A stretch of 64,000 nucleotides of DNA, taken from contig JAJEKV010000049.1 of NCBI GenBank assembly GCA_021234155.1, forward strand, positions 4,709,001 through 4,773,000, read 5' to 3'. A program made the position numbers and the translations under genes. The first letter of the stretch is position 1. Each line of letters starts with the position of its first letter. The notes under the pieces are model-generated. The model did not search any database, was not told the DNA's origin, and saw only the letters and a list, made by a program, of their open reading frames with translations. The DNA comes from Isoetes taiwanensis. Its lineage: Eukaryota; Streptophyta; Lycopodiopsida; Isoetales; Isoetaceae. Of this stretch, positions 1 to 11,245 are shown piece after piece.

Positions 1-67
1 CAAGGCCACCAGTTACAGATTTCTAATAGGTCCCGATGACCAATAGATCTGCAAGTTCAAAAGCTAG

Positions 68-860
68 ACTTTATTTATCATAGGAGGTCTTGTGTTCATC
101 ATAGCCACCTCCTTCCGTGTTGAGCTAGGATATCCTAAGCCAAATCCTATGGAAGTTATGAAGGGCCTGTTTATTCCTAGATTAAATGGAAGTGGTTCAA
201 CTGCATTGGCCATCTCTTTGCTAGGTGCAATGATTATATTGTGCGGATTTAACAAGGAACATATCACAGTCTAACCAAGGAATAAAGGTATGTATTTCGA
301 CTAAACCATGCATGTTTGGACACTTTTGCATCAATGATATTATTGTCCTTGTAAGATGTATGGCCAGAAGCTAGCCTCCATGTTGTTGTTGACCTCTATT
401 GCCTTCATATAATGCACACTAGTTAACAGATGTTGTGAAATATTTTGCAATTATTTATCGTGCCAGCTGGATAGCTATGATCTTTATGCTCCGCTTGTTA
501 AAAAATTTGCTCATCATGTAGGCTTGATGGTCTAACTCTAAGCTTGTAGTGTTAGCTCTTTTTATTTTTAAGTACGATAAAAACTTGCAAATTCAACATG
601 GCTGCAAGTTCACGATTTGTTATCAAGGTTCTTCCTGTTGCTATGCAATTATTGATCAAACCTTTTTGTCCTATGTGGAAGCAGGATGGCTCTGAGATAC
701 TACTTCACGGAGAGTGCATCATCATTGTTCGTGGCTTTTCTGATCAATATGTTTTGTTATTTCTGTAAACAGACAATTTGTACCAAATAATGACCTATCT
801 GATGAAGACAGAAAAGCGTGTGAAGACTCATACTTGAATTATACTCCATTTTTATTGCGA
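68..860 (+). pseudogene. NRAMP-type divalent metal transporter relic (two exons)
   Basis: NRAMP proteins are proton-coupled Fe/Mn transporters of plant vacuolar and plasma membranes. The first block, 68-232, reads through [20 protein letters not shown] and then ISLLGAM, which matches the conserved segment just before the MPHN motif of the family. MPHN itself is absent: the frame runs into unrelated residues and a stop at 272. The second block starts after an acceptor (gcag, 681-684) and reads RYYFTESASSLFVAFLIN, then after a one-base shift near 749-752 continues as VISV, NNDLSDEDRKAC and TPFLLR. It ends at a perfect donor (gtaagt, 861). This corresponds to the family's helix plus extracellular-loop region. 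The MPHN exon and all downstream helices (LLASGQSS onward) were not found. Order and strand are collinear with a real gene, so it is a decayed copy or a fragment carried by the neighbouring transposon. Family assignment is firm; activity is not expected. Confidence 0.8.
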
Positions 861-3821
861 GTAAGTTCTTTGTAGCCTTTCACTAGAAAATAACCTGTAC
901 ATATGAAGACAAGATAAAAGAACAGAGACATATGTGGGATATAGTAAAGCATTTGACAAGAGGTCCCATTTTTCAATATGTCTATTTGTTTGGGTGTGTG
1001 CCTACCTTATGGGCATGTCTCATATTGTTTTGGCAAAGAATAAAGTACATTTAGCATTAGCTGTCCAGGAAGAGGGTGCACCAGCTTGTATGGTGGTTCT
1101 AAAGTATGTAGTATACTCATGTAAGATTTGCTGAATATAGATGTCCGATGAGTGATGGATTTATAAGGTCTATTCCTTTCCTAGGCTTAGAGAATTACAA
1201 TGCATTTTGGGTCCTTGCTTATTTGGAAGGCTGGAGGTGAAGGATACTAATAATCTGGCATGGCTCACTATATATAAGATCCAGTTCTAAAGAGCAGAGT
1301 GGTCACTAATTTTGTAGGTCTTCTCATTCAATAGCAATTTTAGTTCATTGGGTGAAGACTTGTCTCGCCTTCTCTGCTCCCTCTTGTATATCATTTTCTA
1401 TTATTGACTATTCTCATGTTACTTTTTGTGATGCATATTCTTTTGAGGAAACAAGACTTTCCAGCATGACTTAGACGAATCCATAGAATCATATGTCCGT
1501 CCCTAATACATCTTCCCACCTGTTCAATATACACTTCATTATGTTGAATTGCTTCTTCACTTGGGTTATCTTCAAATGCAAAGTTCTCTTACAATTGTGC
1601 AGCTTGATGGTCACAAGATTGAATCCACAGCAAAATCTAGTCTTGTAGAATGTATTTCTGGACTCTATTGGTAACTAAACACAATATAATTTGCTATTTG
1701 CTAATATAATATTGGATATGGTTTAGTTGGGTTGGGTGTTAACTATGTTGTTGCAGATGGTTACAGATATACTGTCCCTATATAACCAACAATTGGCTTC
1801 ATTTTATGGTGATTATGATGCAGAATTCTCAAATAAGCTCGTTATTAAACTTGAGCATCCAAAAATGCATATAAAACTTAGTACTGAGGCAGTTAGAGAG
1901 TTGAGCCAGTAACAAAGCCGATAGACCTGCAAAAGGGCGCACTGATTCTTTGTTTTCCCCACTGATTAAGTACTAAATAATTAGCATGCAAGAAACAAGG
2001 AACATCCAAGAGTAAATGTAGTAGCCTATCCATTCCAATATCCACAATTTCTACTCGAGCTATATCTCCTAAACGCAAAGAATCCAGGCCCTTAATTTTT
2101 AATATAATGCATGTCCATGGAGGGCATTTTGTAAACTTGGTAATACCTCTTTTATATCGGTAAACTCATGTACATAAGGGTTGGAATTTATGCCTTGTCT
2201 ATGTTTGGTAGTAATTCATGGCTATTGTATTGCCTATTGCACATCTAAAACATTAGAGCATTGCTTAATTTTCAAAGGACCAATAAGAAAAAGAGTTATC
2301 TGTCTCCTGCCAAATAACTCCATTCTGAATCTGGGGACCACCCAAGATGTTCTCCCTCTAGATTTCTGATGTCCTTCTCAATTGTAAGTCATTTGAGATA
2401 CTTTATCAACTTGTTTATTTAGTGATCTACACATAAGGAATGGAAGGCATATCATATTGTCTTTTGGTATTTTAACCAAGTCAAAAATATTTGAACATAA
2501 CACCATAATAACACATTGTCGCTATAATGGAACTTTTATAGGAAAGTAAACAAGATAAATACAAAAAACACAAAGAAACCCAAATCTTGGGTCCGATTCC
2601 ATATTATGGTACGAGTTTACATAACTTTCTAGATGGCACCACACTTTGTTTCAACTGTTCAAAAAAAAAAAAAAAGTTGCCTAAGCACTATGGTTTTGCC
2701 GTTATTTTGTAAGCGGAGAGTAGGTTTGCCCACAAAGAAACTAGCATTGACAATTATACATTGGAATTTTCGTCATCTCATGTAATGTAAAAAATTGCAT
2801 TTAAGCTCAATAAATAATAATTTTTTCTAGCATGAATTTCCAAGATTGCAAGATACATTTCGATTCCTTGGTGATAATGAGTTGTTCTCTTAAATCTATA
2901 GGGTTAAATGCTCCCCTTTGTCTTTAAAAGTGCAAGATTCGAAAAATGAAGCCCATTAATATTTGGCAATAAACCATTTCTAACTCCATGTTATGCCTAG
3001 CATTATTGTTGCTATGTGCTTTGGAATAGCACATACAAAGTGTAAGAGTGTTGATCCACTAAATAAAACTTACATGGATTGGACAAAGCTAATTTATTAA
3101 CCATATATGTACCTCATTCATATCTGCCACACAGTTGTTAGGTCGTATCAAATCCCAACACATTCACGGACATAATTTGTCAAAATATTGTTATGGATCG
3201 TAAGAAAACAACAAAAATTGAGTTTGGTTCATCCTAGTTCATATCTCAAGTGGAGACGAGGAAATACCCATTCTGACCTGATATGATTGAGTCGAAATAA
3301 CATTGGCAAATAGAGCGCCTCTACAAATTGAGGATTGTTTCAGGCAATTTTTAGCATTAATATTTATTGTTATGCATTTCTTCTAATAAATGTTTGCAAT
3401 AACTTTTATTAAACATCTAGGAAGCACATGCCTCCTAGATCTTTAATAAAATAACTATTAAGACTCTTTGTAGCAACTTACCACTGTTTGAAATCTTGGA
3501 TTATAAGTTTCGTTATGGCATTACGTTCTTTAACAATATCATTGAAAAGGAGATTCAGCAAAATATTGAAGATGCCCTAAAAGAGATGCTACCACCCTTT
3601 GCCAACTATACAACCAAACCCAACCCATTCCTCAAGCCTGCCTTTACCTCTAAACATAAGGGATACATAAGGGATTAGTTGCAATGTCCCTATAGTCCTA
3701 GTAAAATTATAAAGACATCAAATACTGGAGATTGGAAAAGTTTCTTTGATGGATAGGTAATTCGAATAACATCTTCAACTTATGAAGTTAATGTATTATT
3801 ATTTCAGTAACATGCAACTAT
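861..3821. other. Intergenic or intronic stretch, no recognisable gene
   Basis: AT-rich sequence with only short open frames. One of 62 codons (1727-1912, plus) directly follows an acceptor-like ttgcag. Another (3496-3678, plus) has a mildly charged N-terminus and lies just upstream of the DUF7869 block. I could not assign either. No further NRAMP exon and no left terminal repeat of the AACCATC family was found here. Confidence 0.5.
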
Positions 3822-4965
3822 CCTATCCTACTTTCTTTCCTATCCTACTTAACAGCTGTGGGGATATTTGAAAGAGTTAATTTAGGGTTTCTTATGCTCG
3901 GGCATACCCATGAGGATGTGGATGCATTATTTGGCAAATATAGTTGTATACTGAAGCAGCAGACAGTGACCAACTTTCCTAAGCTAATAGAAATCTTGCA
4001 TGAATGCACTACTCCAAACCCTATAGCTTCTCTCATAGAAGAAGTGCCCGATTGGCAGAGCTTTGTGGATGGTTATACATTGGATCTTGAAGGTCATTCC
4101 AGGCCTCTGCAGTTCACTTTTTGGGTGAGAGATGGGATTCCAATCTTCCAATGGAAGATGAAACCTTCAGAGGATGAGTGGAGAGGAGGGGAGGAAATAT
4201 GGCATAGAGATGAGAATGGCAAGCCTATGATACCTCTAGGTCAACCAAAAGCTCTAAAACCTACTGAAGAAGTGAAGCAATTGGGATTGACTAAGGAAGG
4301 AATCCAGGACTATATAAAGCATTGGCAAACCAATCCGAGATGACACCAACCGTGCCTTGGTGGCTCTTGGAAGAAGGTGATTAACCTATTGGGGGAGATA
4401 GACACATCCTCAGATGAATTGAAAGAAGGGTGGTTGCCTAAAACTAGGTGGAAAACCTTAGCAGGTGCTGAGGATGTTGATGACACTGTAAGTAGCATTC
4501 GTAAGCAATATGCTCCTCCTCCTTCTGATAAACACTATGTTGGTCCTAAGAACAATAGACCAAAGTTTCTAGGCATGGATGCTTATGAACCTTCCATCGA
4601 CTTGGAATGCCACCAATTTGTGGTAGTAAAGTAAAAGAGATTTAGATACATATCCAGTGTGGTTGGGGTTCACTATCTCTGATATTTGCAAAGAAGAAGG
4701 TAATATTAACTTCAACCATGTGCGGGTAGAATGGTGGTGTCCAGTGCATCAGTTGACCAACGTATCAGATAAAGAAAGGTACTTAGATTGTTGGACAAAG
4801 AGATGTAGGAGAAATCCGAGTGATCCTGATCTTTGGCTAGACTATGAAAGTGCTTTGTACTCATGGACTCCAAACACTATTCTAGCTAGAAATGCGAGAA
4901 TTACAATACCTCAGGATGTCAGGAAGAAGGCTATGATATCATTGGGGTTGCTTGAAGAAAGTTGA
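3822..4965 (+). pseudogene. DUF7869-domain transposon protein, copy A, C-terminal part
   Basis: DUF7869 proteins are abundant in plant and invertebrate genomes and look like transposase-derived proteins. Here the domain begins in the middle (FLSYLTAVGIFERVNLGF) and shows the signature LGHTHEDVDALFGKY at about 3900-3945. Conserved downstream blocks follow: RPLQFTFWV, ENGKPMIPLGQPKALKP, DTSSDELKEGWLPKTRW, HYVGPKNNRPKFLG, RVEWWCP and ARITIP. The frame is broken near 4330-4380 and again near 4635-4660. The same blocks occur in the same order in the longer copy at 57160-60006, which shows the breaks are lesions rather than introns. The N-terminal half, including the QLDNC motif, is missing. The stop at 4963-4965 lies 168 bp before the terminal repeat at 5134, so this is the 3' end of an element whose left end is off the window or lost. 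Confidence 0.8.
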
Positions 4966-5133
4966 ATAACTATGTAAATTTTTTTCATCACGTTTTTATG
5001 ATATGGTGCTATATTGTGAAATATTGACTATTTTGTAAATAATATGAGATTACATTTTCATACTTTTGAGGTGGTTTGTGTGAATCTGAATATGCTATAA
5101 AAACATACAATATGAAATTTGTCCCAAAATTAA

Positions 5134-5164
5134 GACATAATCCCAATTTAATTGAATGATGGTT
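5134..5164. repeat. Right terminal inverted repeat of AACCATC-family transposon (copy A)
   Basis: The 31-bp end reads, on the minus strand, AACCATCATTCAATTAAATT then GGGATTATGTC. The same motif bounds the elements at 32188-34071 and 48511-60170. It is identical over all 31 bp to the left end at 32188. The following host bases are tcaa, the expected 4-bp target duplication; its partner is not in the window. Confidence 0.75.
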
Positions 5165-5412
5165 TCAATGAAAGGCTGGAAAATCGCCTAGGATGCTAAG
5201 AGCAGTTCTGGTGAAGGGAAAATGGCAAATGTGGCCCCCTTTTATAGACTATAGTCTGCCTTGGTTTCCGTGCACATGGGTTCTTGATGGGAGAAACTTT
5301 TGTTCGAAGGCTGTGGATGTCCAATTGAGCTACCATGAGGTGCAAATCTAAGCAAAGCAAAGCAAGAAACACTACATGGCAGTTTGTTGGGTCAAATTTG
5401 GTCAAATTAGGG

Positions 5413-5700
5413 CAAAAGGGGCCAAATCGAAAGGGTTCGCGCGAAATGGGCCTCCGTCGCGAGCGCAGAGCGCTCTGGCGCGGACCCTTTTAGTTTCGCG
5501 GATTTTGAAGCTAATTTGACATTTTTAGGGTTTAGAAGATGCTAACATGGCTAATTTGATCAATTCTAACCTAGCTAGCAACTTTTCTTGAGCAAATTGG
5601 ACATCTAGAGGGGCCAAATTGGCCAAATCAGAAGGGTTCGCGCGAAATGGGCCTGCGTCGCGAGCGCATAGCGCTCTAGTGCAGACCCTTCCGTTTTCGC
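5413..5700. repeat. GC-rich direct repeat, two units 201 bp apart
   Basis: Two copies of a block beginning gggttcgcgcgaaatgggcc start at 5433 and 5634. Each continues through gtcgcgagcgca and agcgctct to gaccctt. The block is self-complementary in part (tcgcgagcg, agcgct) and much more GC-rich than its surroundings. Confidence 0.7.
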
Positions 5701-5898
5701 CAGATTTGAGAAAAATAATTTGTTTGGCTGGATCTATTACAAGCTGATACAAAAAAATTTACTACAATTTGACTTACTTAACTATATTTTTACATCATAA
5801 TACAATCAATTTACAGGGGGAAAGAAATTATATATTTATAAAAGAGAAGTCAAGTACATTTGAAAAACAACTTTATACAATTACAAAATTTTGAGGGC

Positions 5899-6135
5899 TC
5901 AGGGTCCCTCCTTGCGGATTCTCCGCGTCAAGTGGATGTCTTTGGGTATCACTGTGACCCTCTTGGTGTGGATGGCGCACAAGTTGCCCTCCTCAAAGAG
6001 CTGCGTGAGCTCTGCTTCTGCTGCTACCTGCAGGACTCGTGTGGTCAAGGGGGTTACCCTATAATCAGTCACGAAGTCCTGCATTATCTCGCGGAGAAGG
6101 CGTTCGAAAGGCGCCTTCCTTATCAGGAGATTAGT
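5899..6135 (-). pseudogene. Divergent histone H3 fragment (C-terminal histone fold)
   Basis: Histone H3 is a core nucleosome subunit. Read on the minus strand from 6135, the frame gives [20 protein letters not shown], then [25 protein letters not shown] and [20 protein letters not shown], ending at a stop at 5899-5901. This aligns without gaps to canonical H3 from about residue 58 ([21 protein letters not shown]) to the normal C-terminus. The NLCAIH and RVTVIPKD blocks are kept. Loop 1 and helix 2 ([20 protein letters not shown]) differ strongly from KTDLRFQSSAVLALQEAAEA. Loop 1 has canonical length, whereas most plant centromeric H3 proteins have a longer one. The N-terminal tail and alpha-N helix are absent, and a stop lies directly upstream (6136-6138). 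It is a truncated H3 variant, probably a captured or retroposed fragment. Confidence 0.85.
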
Positions 6136-6149
6136 TTATCTTAAAAATT

Positions 6150-6250
6150 TCGAAAAAAACCTTGAAAACGTTTTTTATTTTAAAAAATCTTTAAAAACCT
6201 TAAAAATCTTTAAAAACCTTAAAAATCTTAAAAATCTTTAAAAATCTTCG
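6150..6250. repeat. Low-complexity ttaaaaatct/ccttaaaaat tract
   Basis: Repeated ctttaaaaacc / cttaaaaat words immediately upstream of the H3 fragment. About 500 bp of AT-rich sequence without a recognisable feature follow, up to 6770. Confidence 0.6.
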
Positions 6251-6770
6251 AATTTTTCAGAAATATATGAAATTCCAGTAAGAGTTCTTATATCATTTAA
6301 CTTGCCTTGAGAGTTCATGTCAAAAAACAGTTAATCCTTGTTTGTACTTATAATAATAGCACCAAAAAGAGTATGTTCAGCATTTAGCATTACATTAGCA
6401 TTACATCCACTTACTAATAATCTCTAATAATAGTAGAGAGCTTGTTCTACAAGAGTATATCAGTCTAAGACTTGCTGATTTTTTATAGCAGCGCATAAGT
6501 AGTGAGACAACCCAACAAATTAGAATTTTTACAATTAACAAAACTTACTTTGATCAATCAACCAAAGCATGTTCTTACTTCTTAAATTCTGCTACTCTGA
6601 GCTTCTGAAGCATGCATGGCATCAAATCTGAGCATTTATCATACCTTAAAATTGCATAACGAGATCATACCTTAAAATTGCATAACGAGGTTATGATGAA
6701 TACCAAATCACTAACTATGATCAAGTTTAAATGCAAATAAAAAACATCATCATAGCTTCCCCCTACGATC

Positions 6771-7316
6771 AAAACTGTTTTCTAGTTTTGGCCATAACTT
6801 GCAAAGCAAACCTCTGTTTCATTAGCAAGAGTATTCGTTGGAAAGTTTGCAAGATGATCTAAAAATAATGCTAGGCACATGATCTTTAAATTTTTAGTCT
6901 AACTATGTCAAAAATCATAAAATCCGCTTGTTGTCCTACTTTGACAGCTGAAACAAAACTGTTTTCTAGTTTTGGCCATAACTTGCAAAGCAAACCTCTG
7001 TTTCATTAGCAAGAGTATTCGTTGGAAAGTTTGCAAGAAGATCTAAAAATAATGCTAGGCACATGATCCTCAGATTTTCATTGTAACTATGTCGAAAATG
7101 ACAAAATCCACTCGCTGTCCTACTTTGTCAGCAGAAACAAAACTGTTTTCTAGTTTTGGCCATAACTTGCAAAGCAAACCTCTATTTCATTAGCAAGAGT
7201 ATCCGTTGGAAAGTTTACAAGAAGATCTAAAAATAATGCTAGGCACATGATCTTTAAATTTTTAGTCTAACTATGTCAAAAATCACAAAATCTGCTTGCT
7301 GTCCTACTTTGACAGC
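6771..7316. repeat. Three tandem copies of a 184-bp unit
   Basis: Units start at 6771, 6955 and 7139, each beginning aaaactgttttctagttttg and ending near gtcctactttgacagc. Spacing is 184 bp both times with a few point differences per unit. The period is close to nucleosome spacing, as in many plant satellites, but only three units are present. Confidence 0.85.
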
Positions 7317-7773
7317 ACAACATGTAAAGGGCTAAGCAAATCCATTTATGTGGAAAAAAGAAATGGCAAATGGGAGGGAAAAAAAACATCTGACAATCAA
7401 TGCAATGATCGGCTGCAAAATCTTTGCACATGCCAGAACTGTAGATACATCATGTTTAACTAGTACTAGTCCAAGAGAGAGAAAAGCATCTACCTTAACA
7501 TGATGCCCTGGCTAAATCGTCCTGGGTAAACAGGTCCAGGATAAACAGCCTTGGCTAAATCGTCCAAGATATTTCTGATCTATTCACGGCTTGTCTCATC
7601 TGCAATGGAGCTACTGTGACTGTGGAATGCAAATCAACCACAATAATAAGCTTTTCTAAACACTAAAGCTAAGAATAAACCTTGAAAGCCAGATTACCTT
7701 GATGCAGCCATAGATATGCCCTTGTTTCCTGCTATGCTAAAGAGGAAGCTCCCTGCCCACTAGTGTACAGACA

Positions 7774-7925
7774 GCCATAATAGAATCGACACAGGGAGTT
7801 CTTTGCCATAATAGAATCGACACAGGGAGTTCTTTGCCACAGGGTTCTTTGCCATAATAGAATCGACACAAGGAGTTCTTTGCCACAATATCTACATGGA
7901 GTTCTTTGCCAGTTGCCACAGGGAG
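7774..7925. repeat. Minisatellite, about 31-bp unit
   Basis: Degenerate tandem copies of ccataatagaatcgacacag followed by ggagttctttg. Variant units that keep only gttctttgccac continue the array. Minus-strand open frames here are only translations of the repeat. Confidence 0.75.
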
Positions 7926-8138
7926 AATCGGCTACAATGAGAATCGGCCACAGACAAACAGGGAGTTTTCTGCCACAGTGAGAATCGGATTGGCTACAGC
8001 GGCCACGGGAAGGTTTTGCCACAGAAGTTTTTGCTGCCCTAAACCCTAAACGTGCATGAAACTATTTTGGGGAATTTTTTTTTTTGGGACTATTGACTAT
8101 ACGAAAACATAAAAATCTTCATAAATACGTACGGATTT

Positions 8139-8681
8139 TTAAAAAAGTATTTTATGAATAAAAATCGCGTTTTTTAACAACATTGATTCACGGTCCTGTC
8201 GGAGCACGAACGCGCGCTCGCCCACCTTCTGCTTCTTCACTACCTTAGGTGGCTTGGGCCACTTAGGGTAGGGTGGGTGTGCGTTAGGGTCTGAAGGCTC
8301 CCCGACGTCTTGCTGTTCCTCCTCCTCTTCCTCATCTCTGCCTCCTTCCTCCTGGTCCTCGTCAGCTACCTCGCGTGGGCGAGGTTCTTCAATCGTGACA
8401 GTTTCGTGAGGCCTATCATTCCTCCTCCTAATCTCCCTCTCCCTCTTCTTCCTCACCGCCGTCTCCTCTGGCCATTCCGCCACCTTCTGCTTGCCCTTCT
8501 TCTTGCTTGAAGAAGGGCCTGCCTGTTGGGTCTGGGTCTGGTGCTGCTGGTGCTGCTGCTGATCTTGGTCATCCTCCTGCTCTTCTTCTCAGCCGGAGAG
8601 GTTGCCAACAGGAACTGTCTCGTCGCTCTGCTGGGTCTCGACCGACGACGAGCTGCTGCTGCTGGGGCTGCTCTCCCACAT
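8139..8681 (-). pseudogene. Highly charged ORF with one in-frame stop
   Basis: A single minus-strand frame runs from an ATG at 8681 to a stop at 8139 with one interruption, a TGA at 8589-8591. The protein starts MWESSPSSSSSSSVETQQSD. After the stop codon it has a Q/H-rich stretch, SSSKKKGKQKVAEWPEETA and a long acidic run (GGRDEEEEEEQQDVGEPSDP), then PYPKWPKPPKVVKKQKV. Composition suggests a disordered nuclear or transposon ORF1-type protein. I do not recognise the family. Because the frame continues unchanged past the stop, one substitution or base error is enough to explain the break. Confidence 0.45.
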
Positions 8682-9194
8682 TGACCCCAATTTTTGGTCC
8701 ACAGTTGTTTTTTCCTTGTACGGAAGTGTTGTTTTATGCCAAAAACAACACCAAAATGGCCCCAAAAGTCCACGTGGCCCGTTTATCCAGATTTGCACAA
8801 AGAGTCAGTGGTTTTTTGGCAAAAAAAATCCCACGGTGGTTTTTCTGACACTTTTTTGTTTTTTTATCAACGTGTCCTTTTTTTCAATGTTGTTTTTACC
8901 GAACTTTTTCGACGTGTGGTTTTTTTCTTGACTGCTGTTTTTTTGAAGAGCCACGTGTTGTTTTTTCTTAAAATAAGATTGCTATACGTGAAACACTAAC
9001 TTATACGTGAAAGACTCTACTGTTTTTAGTGCTATTAAGTAAATAAGGACATGTAAAAGAGCATTATAATAACGTATAGGAAATACAAGGTGTTGTTTCT
9101 AATTACCTTTTAGCTAATGAAATATTGACACGTAGTATACTTTTTAAATAAAAAAACTTATTTTAACTAATCAAATATCGACACATGGCATACA
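8682..9194. other. No gene seen; T-rich with cacgtg words
   Basis: Runs of T and several tccacgtgg/cacgtg words. The block ending in atcgacacatggcatacat (about 9140-9194) is related to sequence found again after the Helitron candidate at about 10300-10390. This suggests tandemly placed insertions. Confidence 0.4.
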
Positions 9195-10294
9195 TCCTAT
9201 ATTATAAAGAAATAGTGTCCGTGAGTGAGTGAGTTAGTGAGTGAGTTAGTGAGTTAGTGAGTGAGTAACTCCACCCCCATCGACGGTAAAGGAGGCGCCA
9301 CGTGGCGCGCTCTCGGCCGTCAGATCCTTGAAAGTCCTAGAAGAGGCGTGGCGCGCTCTCGGCCGTCAGATCCTTGAAAGTTCTAGAAGTCCTAGCTTCT
9401 AGAGCGCTCTGGAAGCTTCTGGAATGTTCCAGGAAGTTCTATAACATTCTAGAAACTCCTATAACATTCTAGAGGCTCCTAGAATCTTCTAGAAGCTTCT
9501 GGAATCTTCTAAAATGTTCTTAGCCCTTTTCAAAATTTTTTCTATTTTGTGGGGAATTCGAACCCTGGTCTTATCTATTATAGAATCTTCAGTCTAAAAA
9601 TAGTGAATGTAGTACATGTGGCCTCATAGGTGTAGATATGGTATGGGTCCTCATGTGTGTATGTGTGAATATGCTACCCATGATTGATACTTTGATGGTA
9701 ATAGAATAGGGGGCTGAGCAATATGTGAATTGCAGGGTAGCATGTATGTATGTGAACGTGCACGGTAGTAGGCGTGAGTAAACGCCTCATGCATGGGTGG
9801 CAATAATAGATGTGGTAAATATCCCCATGGGTGTAGATGTGGTGTAGGTGCTCATGGATATATGCGTGAGCATGCTCCTCATGCATTATACTTTGCAATT
9901 AAGCAATGGATGCTAAGTGACATAGGAAGTTTTCTTGAACATATAGGGGTTCTAATTGGAATATACAGCAGTGAGTAAACTCTTCTTGCATGGGTGAAAA
10001 GTAATAGATGTGGTAAAGGTCCTCATAGGTGTAGATGTAGCATGGGCCCTCATGGCTGTATGTATGAGTATGCTCCTCATGGGTGGTTGAGCAATAGATG
10101 ATTGGTAGCATAGGAAGTTTCTTGAACATATAAGGGTAGTAGGTTTGAGTAAGCTCCCAATGGGTGATAGTTTGAAATTGGTAGTCGGTGTAGTAAGTGT
10201 GAGTAAGCTTTTAATGGGTGCCCAAACCAAGGCGAGGCCTCGAAGGGGCCGAGCCGAGGAATGAGTGCAAAAGAAAGGCCGGGCCCTTTTCTAG
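9195..10294 (+). mobile_element. Candidate non-autonomous Helitron
   Basis: The 5' end reads TCCTATATTATAAAG after a host A, resembling the TCTTATATTATAAAG end of the well-supported Helitron at 62054-63962. The proposed 3' end is CTAG at 10291-10294 followed by T, with a short GC palindrome (ggccgggccc) just before it. Inside are a gtgagt microsatellite, a duplicated cgcgctctcggccgtcagat block (9308-9384), many ttctagaa palindromes and, reversed, a ggttcgaattcc box at about 9551-9574. No coding region. No LINE frame is available here to prove the ends. Confidence 0.5.
9221..9267. repeat. gtgagt/gagtta microsatellite
   Basis: Interleaved gtga and gttagt units immediately inside the 5' end of the Helitron candidate. 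Confidence 0.8.
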
Positions 10295-11245
10295 TTTTTA
10301 AATAAAAATTTATTATTATGACATGTAGAAAAAACATTGATGTTTCTAACATATCTTCTAACCAATCAAATATTGCCACATGGCATACATGCAAATAATA
10401 ATATATACCAGAATTTAAAAATCAATATGATTGTATTTAAATTAAGAAAGCTTGTAGGAATCTAGTGGATCATTAAGTGTAAGTGCGTCTTTGACAAATC
10501 ATTATATGCAAATAAATACATGCCATTAAAACCATTGGAGGGAAAAGACGAAGAACATAATTTACAGCACAATCGAGAATTGGAAAAGAGAAATACTGAT
10601 AAAAAAATTGTAGACTAAAACCCTGAAGTTGATATTTTTTTTCGTAAAGGCAATTGCCTACTCATACAATGCAGACTGCAACTAGTCTGAGAATATATAC
10701 AAATGAATCAGCAGATCATCTTGCCGAGTTCCAAAAGCTTGAAGCTTGAGCAAGATATAAATTATTACATTTATTTTCATATAAAGCCTGTTGCAGCAAA
10801 CAAACACAAATCAGTAAACTGCGCGGCAACAAACCCAAATATTTGAGGAGAAAAGAGAGAATGAATAAAAAATACATGTGGATGAACAACAGCAGCATAG
10901 TATTTTGTCATATATCCATAATGCTTCAGGCAATAAAAAAAAACAAGAAGAACAAAGAGGAACAAAGAAGAACAAGAAGAAAAGTAAAGAGTTAGAAGTA
11001 AAACCTAGCCCCCGCCCTTGCAAATGCATGACCTTGCTCCTTAAAATGATATTTCGCTTACGCACGTGCTAAGGCAGCCCAAATATGTATGTTCTCCATT
11101 GATCGCAAAACAATGAAGAAACCTATCAAACAATCAACATGTAGCCGCCTCAAGAAAAATGTGAAAGCAAACAAAACAGTCAATCGAGAAAATCTTGGTT
11201 CTAATATTCATGAAGTGGTACTGAACCTCCCATAACCGTTGATGT
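10295..11245. other. No gene seen
   Basis: AT-rich, with a purine-rich aagaagaacaaagaggaac tract near 10940-10985. No frame longer than about 105 codons, and none recognisable. Confidence 0.4.

Noticed and set aside
1727-1912. Another NRAMP exon
   Set aside because: Residues do not resemble any conserved NRAMP segment.
5860-6144. 94-codon plus-strand frame
   Set aside because: Antisense shadow of the histone H3 fragment, which has clear homology on the minus strand.
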